Shown here one piece after another: positions 25,484 to 33,482 of a stretch of 64,000 nt of DNA. How positions within the stretch are numbered: the stretch's first letter is position 1; every line of letters begins with the position of its first letter. The DNA comes from CAYXAA01 sp964462985 (lineage in GTDB: Bacteria > Pseudomonadota > Alphaproteobacteria > Rhizobiales > Stappiaceae). Both the position numbers and the translations under genes were made by a program. The stretch is taken from assembly GCA_964462985.1 (NCBI GenBank), contig CAYXAA010000024.1, forward strand, positions 1 to 64,000, given 5' to 3'. The notes under the pieces are model-generated. The model was not told the DNA's origin, did not search any database, and saw nothing but the letters and a program-made list of their open reading frames with translations.

Positions 25484-26188
25484 TCAGAACGGTGCGATGA
25501 AGTCGTAGACCTGCTGTCCCCAGCCGGGCTGCTGTACCTCGCTGATGCGGCCCCGGCCGCCATAGGAGATCCGGGCTTCCGCAATCTTCTCGTAGGTGAT
25601 CGTGTTGTCGGAGGCGATGTCGCGCGGCCGCACGATGCCGGCGATGTTGAGCACCCGCATCTCGTAGTTGACCCGCACCTCCTGCGAGCCGGAGATCACC
25701 AGGTTGCCGTTCGGCAGCACGTTGGTGACGACGGCGGCGACCGAAAGCTTGATCTCTTCCTTGCGGTCGATCGAGCCCTGTCCACGCGAGCGGCTGTTGG
25801 CGGCAATGTCGCCGGACGCTTCGCCTTCCGTGCTGCTGTCGTCGAGCGACGCCGAAAAGCCGCCGCCGAGGTTGGCCGATCCGGAGCGGGCGCGGTCGGA
25901 CCGGTTGTCGAGCGTGGCCCGATCGTCGATCGCGATCAAAACGGTCAGTACGTCCCCGGCCCGCGAGGCGCGCGGATCGCGGAAGAAGGCATCGTGGCCG
26001 GCCGTCCACAGAGAGTTGTAGCTCCGCTTGTAGGACGGGCGGAAGGTGTTGAAGGGCAGGGCCTGTCCCGACTGGTTCAGCCCATGACCGATCGGCGACA
26101 TGGCCGGTTCCTTCCCGAGGTCCTGCAGGCTACCGGCGCAGCCTCCAACGAGAGCGATGAATGGAAGAAGCAAGAGGCGCGGGGTCAA
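25484..26188 (-). CDS. flgH: flagellar L-ring protein FlgH
   Basis: A 234-residue outer-membrane lipoprotein of the L ring. The signal peptide RLLLLPFIALVGGC ends in a lipobox with Cys17. Conserved parts: SLWTAGHDAFFRDPRASRAGDVLTVLIAIDDRATLDN, SVAAVVTNVLPNGNLVISGSQEVRVNYEMRVLNIAGIVRPRDI and GRGRISEVQQPGWGQQVYDFIAPF. The start is TTG at 26188, eight bases after GGAG, and overlaps the motE stop as TTGA. Confidence 0.95.
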   Translation of the reverse strand: MTPRLLLLPFIALVGGCAGSLQDLGKEPAMSPIGHGLNQSGQALPFNTFRPSYKRSYNSLWTAGHDAFFRDPRASRAGDVLTVLIAIDDRATLDNRSDRARSGSANLGGGFSASLDDSSTEGEASGDIAANSRSRGQGSIDRKEEIKLSVAAVVTNVLPNGNLVISGSQEVRVNYEMRVLNIAGIVRPRDIASDNTITYEKIAEARISYGGRGRISEVQQPGWGQQVYDFIAPF

Positions 26189-26700
26189 GTCTGGTTCTCC
26201 TGGCCGCGGCGCGGCATTTTGTCGGCGAGGGCGCTGGTCAGCTGCGCGGCACGGCCCGGCTCCATCTCGTTGAGAATCGCGCTCGCCTCTCGGGGCTTGA
26301 GCCGGTAGAGCACGGCAATCGCCTTGGTCTCTTCGAGGCCGGCGATTTGCGCCGCTGCCGCATCCGGCCGCATACGGGCGTAGATGGCGACGACGTGATC
26401 CTCGACCTCGCCAAGTACCTTGTCGCGCTCCTCCAGCCAGGCCTGGTACTCACGGCGCTTTTCTTCCAGCGTCGCGATCCGCTGCTCGAGCTGCTCCTGC
26501 AGCCGCGCCAGCATCTTGGTCTGCCAGACGTAGCGCTGATCCTGCACGGTGGAAGCGACATTGCCGCAATAGCGGGCGATCTCCTCGGCCATATCTTCGG
26601 CGAAGGCAGCGGTGGACGTCGCCGTGGCGAGAGCGAAGGCGAAGAGCAATGTCATTCGCCCTGCAAACTGCGGTCTCGGTCGATCATCGAACCTGATCAT
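26185..26700 (-). CDS. motE: periplasmic motor protein MotE
   Basis: A 171-residue exported helical protein. The signal segment MTLLFAFALATATSTAAFA is followed by ARYCGNVASTVQDQRYVWQTKMLARLQEQLEQRIATLEEKRREYQAWLEERDKVL (coiled coil) and IYARMRPDAAAAQIAGLEETKAIAVLYRLKPREASAILNEMEPGRAAQLTSAL, the MotE/MgtE-N-like domain. In S. meliloti MotE is a chaperone for MotC. ATG 26700 follows GGAGA; ATG 26655 would begin directly at the signal peptide. It lies 78 bp after flgI. Confidence 0.9.
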   Translation of the reverse strand: MIRFDDRPRPQFAGRMTLLFAFALATATSTAAFAEDMAEEIARYCGNVASTVQDQRYVWQTKMLARLQEQLEQRIATLEEKRREYQAWLEERDKVLGEVEDHVVAIYARMRPDAAAAQIAGLEETKAIAVLYRLKPREASAILNEMEPGRAAQLTSALADKMPRRGQENQT

Positions 26701-26778
26701 CGCTCTCCATCCGGTTTGCGGTTCATTGACACCATGTGCCGGAAAGCTTGTGCGAGCCTGTGCCTGTCGCCGAGCCCG

Positions 26779-27879
26779 TCATTGAATGACGAGGTCTGCC
26801 TGCAGCGCACCAGCTGTCTTGATCGCCTGCAGGATCGCGATGATGCCGGATGGCTTGAGGCCGATTTGGTTCAGGCCGGAGACAATGGCGTGCAGGTTGG
26901 TTCCGCCAACGATCGCGAGGTGACCGCCGCTCTCGTCGGCGTCGATGTAGGTGTTCGGCACCACCACGGTTTCTCCGCCACGCGAGAAAGGCAGAGGTTG
27001 CGAAACGGCAGGCGTCTCGGTCACGCGAAGCGTCAGCGTGCCGTGGGTGACGGCGACCGGCGAGATCTGGACGTCGCGGCCGATCACCACCGTTCCGGTG
27101 CGCTCGTCCACCACCACCCGTGCCGGTGTGTCGGGCTGGACCTGCAAGCCTTCGATCTCGGCAACGAAGCGGGCTAGACCAACTTTCTCCGGTCGGCGGA
27201 TGTGGATCGTGCGAAGGTCGCGCTCGGTCGCGACTCTGATGCCGTAGCGTGACAATGTGTAAGCATTGATCGCATCGGCGACTCGCACTGCCGTGCGGAA
27301 GTCCGGGTTCTTCAGCTCCAGCACCAGTTCCGGCACCGCGGAAAACCGCTCGGGCAACTGCCGCTCGATCGTTGCCCCTTCCGGAATCCGGCCCGCGGTC
27401 GGGATGCCCTGCGACAGGGTCTCGGCCTGACCCTGCTCAGCAAAACCGGACACGGAGACGGCGCCCTGCGCCACGGCATAGACGGCACCGTCGGCCGCCA
27501 TGAGAGGCGTCACGATCAATGTGCCGCCGGCGAGAGAACTGGCATCGCCGAGCGAGGCGACGCTGACGTCGATCTTCGCACCCTGGCCGACGAAAGGAGG
27601 CATTTCAGCCGTGACGAGGACGGCGGCGACATTGCGGGTCCTGAGCCGGGCGTCCCGTACATTGACGCCCATGCTGTCGAGCATCGATTGCAGCGACTGT
27701 TCGGTAAAGGGCGCGTTGCGGATGGAATCGCCGCTGCCCTGGAGACCGACGACAAGGCCGTAGCCGACGAGTTGGTTCGAGCGCACGCCCTGAACGTCGG
27801 CAATGTCCTTGATGCGGACCATCGCCGCTGCGGGCGACAGCCAGAGCAGGAGCACTAGGAGGACATGGAGGATTCGCAT
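26779..27879 (-). CDS. flgI: flagellar P-ring protein FlgI
   Basis: A 366-residue periplasmic ring protein of normal length with an N-terminal signal peptide (ILHVLLVLLLWLSPAAA). Conserved blocks: RIKDIADVQGVRSNQLVGYGLVVGLQGSGDSIRNAPFTEQSLQSMLDSMGVNV, NVAAVLVTAEMPPFVGQGAKIDVSVASLGDASSLAGGTLIVTPLMAADG, and the C-terminal VSGLNQIGLKPSGIIAILQAIKTAGALQADLVIQ. The start overlaps the flgA stop (TGATG). It forms the bushing ring in the peptidoglycan, with FlgA as assembly chaperone. Confidence 0.97.
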   Translation of the reverse strand: MRILHVLLVLLLWLSPAAAMVRIKDIADVQGVRSNQLVGYGLVVGLQGSGDSIRNAPFTEQSLQSMLDSMGVNVRDARLRTRNVAAVLVTAEMPPFVGQGAKIDVSVASLGDASSLAGGTLIVTPLMAADGAVYAVAQGAVSVSGFAEQGQAETLSQGIPTAGRIPEGATIERQLPERFSAVPELVLELKNPDFRTAVRVADAINAYTLSRYGIRVATERDLRTIHIRRPEKVGLARFVAEIEGLQVQPDTPARVVVDERTGTVVIGRDVQISPVAVTHGTLTLRVTETPAVSQPLPFSRGGETVVVPNTYIDADESGGHLAIVGGTNLHAIVSGLNQIGLKPSGIIAILQAIKTAGALQADLVIQ

Positions 27880-28358
27880 CAGCGTCCCGCCACGGAAAGC
27901 GTGCCGTCCGCCCCGACCTCGGCGGTAATCACCACGCCGCTGTCGAGGTTGCGGACGCGAATGGTATCGCCGGCGCCGCCGGATTGCAGCGGCTCCACCT
28001 GGACCAGGATTTCGAGGCCGGCATCGCGGTAGACGAGGCGGGCGGCTCCGCCGCGTTTGATCAATTGGGGTACGGCCACCGCGTTGATTGGGATCGGCCG
28101 GCCCGGCATCAGCGTCCGCCGGGCCTCCTTGCCGACCAGGTCCCTGGCGTCGGCAACCACCGCAAAGCGCTCGGCGAACTTGTCCGGAAACGGTCGCAGC
28201 ATCAGGCTGTCTGCCGAGATCATGTCGCCTGGGCGGATGGTCACTGCCGGTACCGGCAGTTCACCGGCTCCCGACGATGCCTTGACCGTGGCAACGGCGA
28301 GAAGGCCGAAGGCGAGCGAGATCCGGGCCGCGAGACCGCTGAAACGCCGCGAGTTCAT
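27879..28358 (-). CDS. flgA: P-ring assembly chaperone FlgA
   Basis: A 159-residue exported protein with a signal peptide (ISLAFGLLAVATVKASSGA) and the SAF-type C-terminal domain: TIRPGDMISADSLMLRPFPDKFAERFAVVADARDLVGKEARRTLMPGRPIPINAVAVPQLIKRGGAARLVYRDAGLEILVQVEPLQSGGAGDTIRVRNLDSG. It helps FlgI assemble in the periplasm. The N-terminal half seen in enteric FlgA is missing, as usual in rhizobia. GGAGG precedes the ATG. Confidence 0.93.
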   Translation of the reverse strand: MNSRRFSGLAARISLAFGLLAVATVKASSGAGELPVPAVTIRPGDMISADSLMLRPFPDKFAERFAVVADARDLVGKEARRTLMPGRPIPINAVAVPQLIKRGGAARLVYRDAGLEILVQVEPLQSGGAGDTIRVRNLDSGVVITAEVGADGTLSVAGR

Positions 28359-28370
28359 GGTGCGCCTCCG

Positions 28371-29159
28371 CTACCTGATGCCCTTGGTCACCGTGCCGGC
28401 CATGTCGTCGGCCGCCTGGATGACCTTGGAGTTCATCTCGTAGCCGCGCTGGGCGGTGATCAGCTCCGTAATCTCCTTGACCGGGTCGACATTGGCCGTT
28501 TCCAGATAGAACTGGCGAATGCGGGCGAAACCTGGCGTGCCCGCAATCCCGTCGACACCGACGCCCGAGGCGACGGTTTCGCGGAACAGGTTGGCACCAG
28601 TCGGCTCGAGGCCGGCATCATTCGGGAAAATCGTCAGAACCAGCTGCCCGAGCGCGCGCGGCTGCGGTTCCCCTTCAATCTGGGCGAACACCTCCCCGCT
28701 TTCATTGACGGCGACGTCGATCGCGTCCTGTGGCACGGCGATACCTGGCAACAGCCGATAACCGTCGACCGTCACCAGTTCGCCGTCGCCATTGGTGTTG
28801 AAGGCGCCCGCGCGCGTGTAGAGCGTCTCGCCGTCTGGGCCCTCAACCTGGAACCAGCCGCGGCCGTCGAGCGCCAGGTCGAACTTGTTACCGGTATTGG
28901 TGAGAGCGCCCTGGCTGTGCAACGTGCGGATCGCCGCCGCCCGGACGCCGAGACCGAGCCGGGCACCTTCCGGGATAGGATCCTCCCCGGTGCGATTCGG
29001 CACGCCCTGCAGTCGTTCGGTCTGGTAGAGCAGGTCGGAGAACTCCGCCCGCGCCCGCTTGAACCCGGTGGTGTTCATATTGGCGATGTTGTTGGCGATC
29101 ACCTCGACATTGAGCTGCTGCGCGGTCATGCCGGTCGCCGCAATGGCCAGGGCTTTCAT
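28371..29159 (-). CDS. flgG: flagellar distal rod protein FlgG
   Basis: A 262-residue rod subunit of usual length. KALAIAATGMTAQQLNVEVIANNIANMNTTGFKRARAEFSDLLYQTERLQG is the conserved N terminus with the NNIANMNTTGFK turn, and LETANVDPVKEITELITAQRGYEMNSKVIQAADDM the conserved C terminus. It is preceded by fliE and followed 12 bp later by flgA. Confidence 0.97.
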   Translation of the reverse strand: MKALAIAATGMTAQQLNVEVIANNIANMNTTGFKRARAEFSDLLYQTERLQGVPNRTGEDPIPEGARLGLGVRAAAIRTLHSQGALTNTGNKFDLALDGRGWFQVEGPDGETLYTRAGAFNTNGDGELVTVDGYRLLPGIAVPQDAIDVAVNESGEVFAQIEGEPQPRALGQLVLTIFPNDAGLEPTGANLFRETVASGVGVDGIAGTPGFARIRQFYLETANVDPVKEITELITAQRGYEMNSKVIQAADDMAGTVTKGIR

Positions 29160-29186
29160 CGTGTCGATCTCCTTTTCGCTAGCGCC

Positions 29187-29534
29187 TCAGATCGCCATCC
29201 GGCTGATTTCCTGATAGGCGGCGACGACCTTCTCGCGGATTGCGAGGGCGGTCTGCAGGCTGGCTTCGGCTGTCAACACGGCCTCGATCACCTGCTGCGT
29301 CGATGCCTTGCCCTCGATTGCGGCGATCGAGGCCGCCTCACCGGTCTTGAGCCTCTCGACGGCTTCCATCGAGACCTGACCGAGCAAGTCGGCGAAGGTC
29401 GGCCCGTCGGCCGCTTTGGGCGACGTGGCATCCGCCGACTTGGCGGTCGAGCCGAAGCGAGTCTCCTGGAGAGTGTCGAGCACGCCGCCGTCAAACCCGG
29501 CAGCGCTGTCGACGCTTGAAATCGACGTGATCAT
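29187..29534 (-). CDS. fliE: MS-ring/rod adaptor FliE
   Basis: A 115-residue adaptor. The C-terminal half GPTFADLLGQVSMEAVERLKTGEAASIAAIEGKASTQQVIEAVLTAEASLQTALAIREKVVAAYQEISRMAI matches the FliE family. It connects the MS ring to the rod. The ATG overlaps the flgC stop (ATGA). Confidence 0.95.
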   Translation of the reverse strand: MITSISSVDSAAGFDGGVLDTLQETRFGSTAKSADATSPKAADGPTFADLLGQVSMEAVERLKTGEAASIAAIEGKASTQQVIEAVLTAEASLQTALAIREKVVAAYQEISRMAI

Positions 29535-29953
29535 GACGAAGTCCTCAGGAGGTCGATGGTGCGCATGGCGAGAGTGCGCGCCTGCGTCATCATTTTGAGA
29601 TTGGCTTCATAGGAGCGGTTGGTTTCCCGCATGTCAGCCATCTCGATCAGCATGTTGACGTTGGGCAGCTTGACGTTCCCGTTCTCGTCTGCGGCCGGAT
29701 TGCCCGGATCGTACTCGACGCGGAACGGCGAGGTGTCGGATCCGATCTTCCTTACTTCGACCAGGGAAGCCGAGATGGTTCGGTCGAGCACGCTGTCGAA
29801 TGCGATCGTCTTGCGCCGGTAGGGATCGGCGCCGGCCGTCTCGCCGGTGGAATTGGCGTTGGCGATGTTCTCCGACACGACACGCAGCCGCTGCGACTGG
29901 GCGTTAAGGCCGGAGGCGGCAATCTTCATCGTTGCGTCGATCGGGTCGATCAT
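29531..29953 (-). CDS. flgC: flagellar proximal rod protein FlgC
   Basis: A 140-residue rod subunit: MKIAASGLNAQSQRLRVVSENIANANSTG at the N terminus, VKLPNVNMLIEMADMRETNRSYEANLKMMTQARTLAMRTIDLL at the C terminus. Four bases separate it from flgB. Confidence 0.96.
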   Translation of the reverse strand: MIDPIDATMKIAASGLNAQSQRLRVVSENIANANSTGETAGADPYRRKTIAFDSVLDRTISASLVEVRKIGSDTSPFRVEYDPGNPAADENGNVKLPNVNMLIEMADMRETNRSYEANLKMMTQARTLAMRTIDLLRTSS

Positions 29954-29957
29954 CGCG

Positions 29958-30338
29958 TCATCCCTTCAGGCTGGCGAGGTACATGCGGTGGAAGGCCTTG
30001 ACGATGCCGGCGTTGAGCGCATGGTCGCGGTTGATCTCGCCGGCTTTCATCAGCTCCTGCTCCATCGAGACGGTGTTGCCGGACTCGGTCACCGACCAGG
30101 TCTCGTCTTTCTCGACTTCACTGGGCTCCGGTGGGGCCATCCCGGCGCCGAGATGATCGGCATGCGTCGCCGTCATGGCGAGCCGGGTCTGGTTGAACAC
30201 GCTGGCGAAAGGCTCGATGTCGCGGGCGGCGAAGCCCGGGGTGTTGGCGTTCGCGATGTTCTCGGCCACCAACGTCTGGCGCACGGTCAGCCATTCGGCG
30301 TGCCGTGAGGCGAGTGCAGTCAGATAGACGGGATCCAC
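29958..30338 (-). CDS. flgB: flagellar proximal rod protein FlgB
   Basis: A 126-residue rod subunit. The conserved segment HAEWLTVRQTLVAENIANANTPGFAARDIEPF and the C-terminal GEINRDHALNAGIVKAFHRMYLASLKG define FlgB. The start is the GTG at 30338, six bases after GGAGG (first residues VDPVYLTALASRH); the longer in-frame reading lacks a ribosome site. It is the first gene of the flgB-flgC-fliE-flgG-flgA-flgI-motE-flgH-fliL-fliP run. The 149-bp region shared with the divergent PilZ gene holds two opposed copies of the flagellar motif. Confidence 0.94.
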   Translation of the reverse strand: MDPVYLTALASRHAEWLTVRQTLVAENIANANTPGFAARDIEPFASVFNQTRLAMTATHADHLGAGMAPPEPSEVEKDETWSVTESGNTVSMEQELMKAGEINRDHALNAGIVKAFHRMYLASLKG

Positions 30339-30384
30339 GGCGTTCCTCCGTCGTAACGATCGCCTCGGATCTTCGAAGCGCAAG

Positions 30385-30435
30385 CTTGCCCGAAGCTGTG
30401 CCGATCGGCGTAAAGGCGCGACAGCTTCACGCAAG
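30385..30435. promoter_or_regulatory. two opposed copies of the flagellar motif between flgB and the PilZ gene
   Basis: CTTGCCCGAAGCTGTG on the plus strand at 30385-30400 and CTTGCGTGAAGCTGTC on the minus strand at 30420-30435. The two are 13/16 identical to each other, and the second shares 14/16 with the flgE copy. They lie 47-97 bp upstream of flgB and 53-103 bp upstream of the PilZ start, as expected for a divergent control region. Confidence 0.45.
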
Positions 30436-30487
30436 CTGCCCCCGACACCGTGGTGCGGTCACGCGCGCAGCAGGGAGTGGGACGGCG

Positions 30488-30856
30488 GTGGCGAATTCTC
30501 GAACAGACGGCAACGAACGTCGCAACGCCCCGCGGCGCTGCACCAGGCTGCGGCCGGCCCGCATTGCCGATCTTGACGATCACTTTTTGTGCGACGGCAT
30601 CGTGCGCGACCTCAGCGCCACCGGTGCCCGCATCGCCGTGCGGGCCGAAATCAGATTGCCGGCCCGGTTTCAGATCTACTTCGAGACCGACGGCCTCCTG
30701 GCGCAGGTCAGATTGGCCTGGCGCCGCGGCAACGAGGCGGGCGTTTCGTTTGTCAGCCCGCCGACCGGCATTCAGGCACTGACCCGCCAGTCGGCTCGGG
30801 CCCTGGCGCGCAGCCACTACGCGCTCACACCTGGTGGTTTGCGTTCGAAGGGTTGA
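30488..30856 (+). CDS. PilZ domain protein, divergent from the flagellar operon
   Basis: A 122-residue single-domain protein. GNERRNAPRRCTRLRPARI provides the RxxxR-type cyclic-di-GMP motif region, followed by GIVRDLSATGARIAVRAEIRLPARFQIYFETDG (the D/NxSxxG motif as DLSATG) and AQVRLAWRRGNEAGVSFVSPP, as in PilZ. PilZ proteins bind cyclic di-GMP and often slow flagella or alter polysaccharide output. Start at GTG 30488 after GGGAGTGGG; the longer frame runs back into the flagellar promoter region. Confidence 0.75.
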   Translation: MANSRTDGNERRNAPRRCTRLRPARIADLDDHFLCDGIVRDLSATGARIAVRAEIRLPARFQIYFETDGLLAQVRLAWRRGNEAGVSFVSPPTGIQALTRQSARALARSHYALTPGGLRSKG

Positions 30857-31027
30857 GGGGCCGAAAGGCGGGCACGCCAGCCTTGCGATCCTCGCGTCCG
30901 TATGGCCGGCCAGCGATTATCGTGAGACGGCCGGCCGCGGAGAACGACGCGCCTCGGCATATACATGCTCCTTGCCGTCAATTAATGTTCCTGTTATGTT
31001 CTCATTGACCATCTAGGAGCGGAGCAA

Positions 31028-31459
31028 ATGACCGAAGATTTCGATCGGCAGCGCCTCAGCCTTGTGAACATTCCTGTCCGTGATCTCGCCCAGGCTCGTG
31101 CCTTTTACGAGAAGGGCCTCGGCTTTGAGCCGGCTACTGTCATGGAGGACATCGCCTTTTACCGGATGAACGGTTTCGTGCTCGGCTTCATGACTCCGAA
31201 AACCTGGAAGGACGAGCGTCTCGGCCGGCCGTTCCTCGGACCGACCTGCCTTGCGGTCAATTTCTCCTCGCGCGAGGAGGTCGATGCGTTTCTGGCCCGT
31301 GGTGTTGCGGCCGGCGGCAAGCTGGTGAAGCCTGCAGAGGCAACGCATTGGGGAGGCTATTCGGGCTATTTTGCCGACCCCGACGACAATCTGTGGGAAG
31401 GGGCCCTGAATCCGTTCTGGGAGATCACCGCGGAAGGCCACACGGTCATCCCGCGCTAA
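31028..31459 (+). CDS. VOC (glyoxalase/dioxygenase-fold) protein
   Basis: A 143-residue vicinal-oxygen-chelate protein. LSLVNIPVRDLAQARAFYEKGLGFEPATVMEDIAFYRMNGFVLGFMTPKTW is the first beta-alpha-beta-beta-beta module, and CLAVNFSSREEVDAFLARGVAAGGKLVKPAEATHWGGYSGYFADPDDNLWEGALNPFW the second, with the metal-region DPDDNLWE motif. The substrate is unknown. GGAGCGGAGCAA precedes the ATG. Confidence 0.85.
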   Translation: MTEDFDRQRLSLVNIPVRDLAQARAFYEKGLGFEPATVMEDIAFYRMNGFVLGFMTPKTWKDERLGRPFLGPTCLAVNFSSREEVDAFLARGVAAGGKLVKPAEATHWGGYSGYFADPDDNLWEGALNPFWEITAEGHTVIPR

Positions 31460-31618
31460 TGCCTGTCCCGGCGGTCGGTTCGGGCGAGCGGTACGTCAGG
31501 AAAACGTGTGAGTGCTTCGATATTCACGAGCCTAGGATCGCCGACCTCTTGGCAGCTGTTGCGCGGCGCACCATGTGAGCTGCGCACTCACCGACGAACG
31601 ACAGGAGCGGAGGCAGCT

Positions 31619-31714
31619 GTGCTTCAAGCATCCTTGCCCTTCCTCGCTGTGCCGGTGCTTTATGCGGCGCTGACTGTGGCGCCGTTCTTCTTCATCCGCA
31701 CGGCGGTGTTCTGA
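31619..31714 (+). CDS. possible 31-residue membrane peptide
   Basis: A GTG start five bases after GGAGG opens a 31-codon frame: a hydrophobic peptide containing SLPFLAVPVLYAALTVAPFF followed by FIRTAVF. It would span the membrane once. The strong ribosome site and the clean hydrophobic content support a real small gene, but nothing else does. It is 159 bp after the VOC gene. Confidence 0.35.
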   Translation: MLQASLPFLAVPVLYAALTVAPFFFIRTAVF

Positions 31715-31896
31715 CCGCTGTTCCGTGACAATTCACGGCGGGTCGAACATTCCGAACGACCCAGGATCCGGGCTTGCGGGCCAACATGATGACGGTGCTT
31801 CGGACCGTCGAGCCTGCTCGGCACCTGCTCCATGTCCGGATCCGGTCGCTCGAAAGATGAACACCGTCCGCGACGCCGTCTGTTCTCTTTTCGTTC

Positions 31897-31925
31897 TTGA
31901 ATGCGCGTAAAGGTTGTATTATGCT
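31897..31925 (+). promoter_or_regulatory. sigma-70-type promoter of comM
   Basis: TTGAAT and TATGCT separated by 17 bp, 31 bp upstream of the comM ATG, in a short AT-rich patch. Close to the RpoD consensus for both boxes. Confidence 0.55.
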
Positions 31926-31955
31926 TTGCCTCATGTCGGGCGGTTGGGGGCAAGC

Positions 31956-33482
31956 ATGGTCTCGCGGGTAACGACCGTTGCATTTCAGGGCATTGAGGCC
32001 GTCCCGGTTGACGTTCAGGTCCAGATCGGTCCTGGCAACGTCGCCTTCACGATCGTCGGCCTGCCGGATAAGGCCGTCGGCGAAAGCCGGGAGCGCGTGC
32101 GATCGGCTTTGCTCGCTTCGGGGCTTGCCCTGCCGGGCAAGCGCGTGACGGTCAATCTCGCTCCCGCCGACCTGCCGAAGGAAGGCTCTCATTATGATCT
32201 GCCGATCGCCCTAGCGCTAATGGCGGCGATCGGCGCGGTGCCGGGCCAGGAGCTCGACCGTTTCCTCGTCGTCGGCGAACTTGCCCTCGACGGCACGATT
32301 TCCGCGGTAACGGGCGTGCTGCCGGCCGCGATTGGCGCCAATCGCATCGACAAGGGGCTGATCTGCCCATCGGTTTGCGGTGCCGAGGCAGCCTGGGCGG
32401 ACCGCGAGATGGAGATCCTGGCGCCGCGTTCGCTGATCCAACTGGCAAACCATTTCAAGGGCACCCAGCTGCTGTCACGTCCGCAGCCTAAGCTCGGCGG
32501 CGGCCCCAGCGAGCTGCCGGACCTTGCCGAAGTCCGCGGCCAGGAGACCGCACGCCGCGTTCTGGAGATCGCCGCCGCTGGAGGTCACAATCTGCTGATG
32601 GTCGGACCGCCGGGCGCGGGCAAGTCTATGCTGGCGCAGCGTCTGCCGTCGATCCTGCCGCCGTTGTCGCCCCGTGAGTTGCTCGAAGTATCGATGATCG
32701 CCTCCGTCGCCGGTGAACTTGCCGATGGCCGGCTTTCGGAGCGTCGCCCGTTCCGGGCCCCACATCATTCAGCGTCGATGGCGGCCCTGGTTGGCGGTGG
32801 CATTCGGGCCAGGCCCGGCGAAGTTTCGCTTGCCCACAATGGCGTGCTTTTTCTCGACGAACTGCCGGAGTTCCAGCCCCAGGTCCTCGATAGTTTGCGC
32901 CAGCCAATCGAGACCGGCGAGACTGTGATCGTACGCGCCAACCACCGCGTCAGCTACCCTTCGCGCATCCAGCTGATTGCGGCAATGAACCCCTGCCGCT
33001 GCGGACACGCCGGGGCGCCAGGCCATGTCTGCCGCCGCGGTACGCGCTGCGCTGCCGACTATCAAGCCCGGATCTCGGGGCCGCTGCTCGACAGGATCGA
33101 CCTGCGCATCGAAGTGCCGGCCGTCAATGCGTCCGATCTCATCCGCCCCGGAGGGGGAGAGCCCTCGGCCGCGGTGGCGGCAAGGGTCGCTGCCGCCCGC
33201 GACCGGCAGACGGAGCGGTTTCGCCGGCTGGGCGCCGAAGCGCGCACCAATGCACAGGCCAGCGCCCGGCTGATCGAGCAGGTCGCTGCACCCGATGTCG
33301 CTGGCGTTCAGCTCCTGCAGGATGCCGCAGACGCCCTGAAGCTGTCGGCGCGAGGGTATCACCGTGTGCTCAAGGTGGCGCGCACGCTTGCCGACCTCGA
33401 TGGGCAGGAAACCGTCGGCCGGTTGCACCTTGCCGAAGCCTTGAGCTATCGCGGCACCGACAGCGCGGTCGCCCCGGCCTGA
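31956..33482 (+). CDS. comM: YifB/ComM-type AAA+ ATPase (Mg-chelatase-like)
   Basis: A 508-residue protein of normal length. The N-terminal ChlI domain of Lon-like fold (VQIGPGNVAFTIVGLPDKAVGESRERVRSALLASGLALPGKRVTVNLAPADLPKEGSHYDLPIAL) is followed by an AAA+ module with Walker A GPPGAGKSM and Walker B GVLFLDELPEF, and a C-terminal Mg-chelatase helical domain with the cysteine cluster NPCRCGHAGAPGHVCRRGTRC. ComM helicases promote branch migration during uptake and recombination of DNA in naturally competent bacteria; many non-competent species keep the gene. Start at MVSRVTTVAF; the 14 upstream residues are not family-like. Confidence 0.95.
   Translation: MVSRVTTVAFQGIEAVPVDVQVQIGPGNVAFTIVGLPDKAVGESRERVRSALLASGLALPGKRVTVNLAPADLPKEGSHYDLPIALALMAAIGAVPGQELDRFLVVGELALDGTISAVTGVLPAAIGANRIDKGLICPSVCGAEAAWADREMEILAPRSLIQLANHFKGTQLLSRPQPKLGGGPSELPDLAEVRGQETARRVLEIAAAGGHNLLMVGPPGAGKSMLAQRLPSILPPLSPRELLEVSMIASVAGELADGRLSERRPFRAPHHSASMAALVGGGIRARPGEVSLAHNGVLFLDELPEFQPQVLDSLRQPIETGETVIVRANHRVSYPSRIQLIAAMNPCRCGHAGAPGHVCRRGTRCAADYQARISGPLLDRIDLRIEVPAVNASDLIRPGGGEPSAAVAARVAAARDRQTERFRRLGAEARTNAQASARLIEQVAAPDVAGVQLLQDAADALKLSARGYHRVLKVARTLADLDGQETVGRLHLAEALSYRGTDSAVAPA

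Noticed and set aside
26720..26770. A possible further copy of the flagellar direct-repeat motif between flgI and motE (CTTGTGCGAGCCTGTG)
   Set aside because: Six of sixteen positions differ from the common form, no better than chance in this composition.
27984..29519. 511-codon plus-strand frame over flgA/flgG/fliE
   Set aside because: Runs antisense through three clear flagellar genes; no domain pattern.
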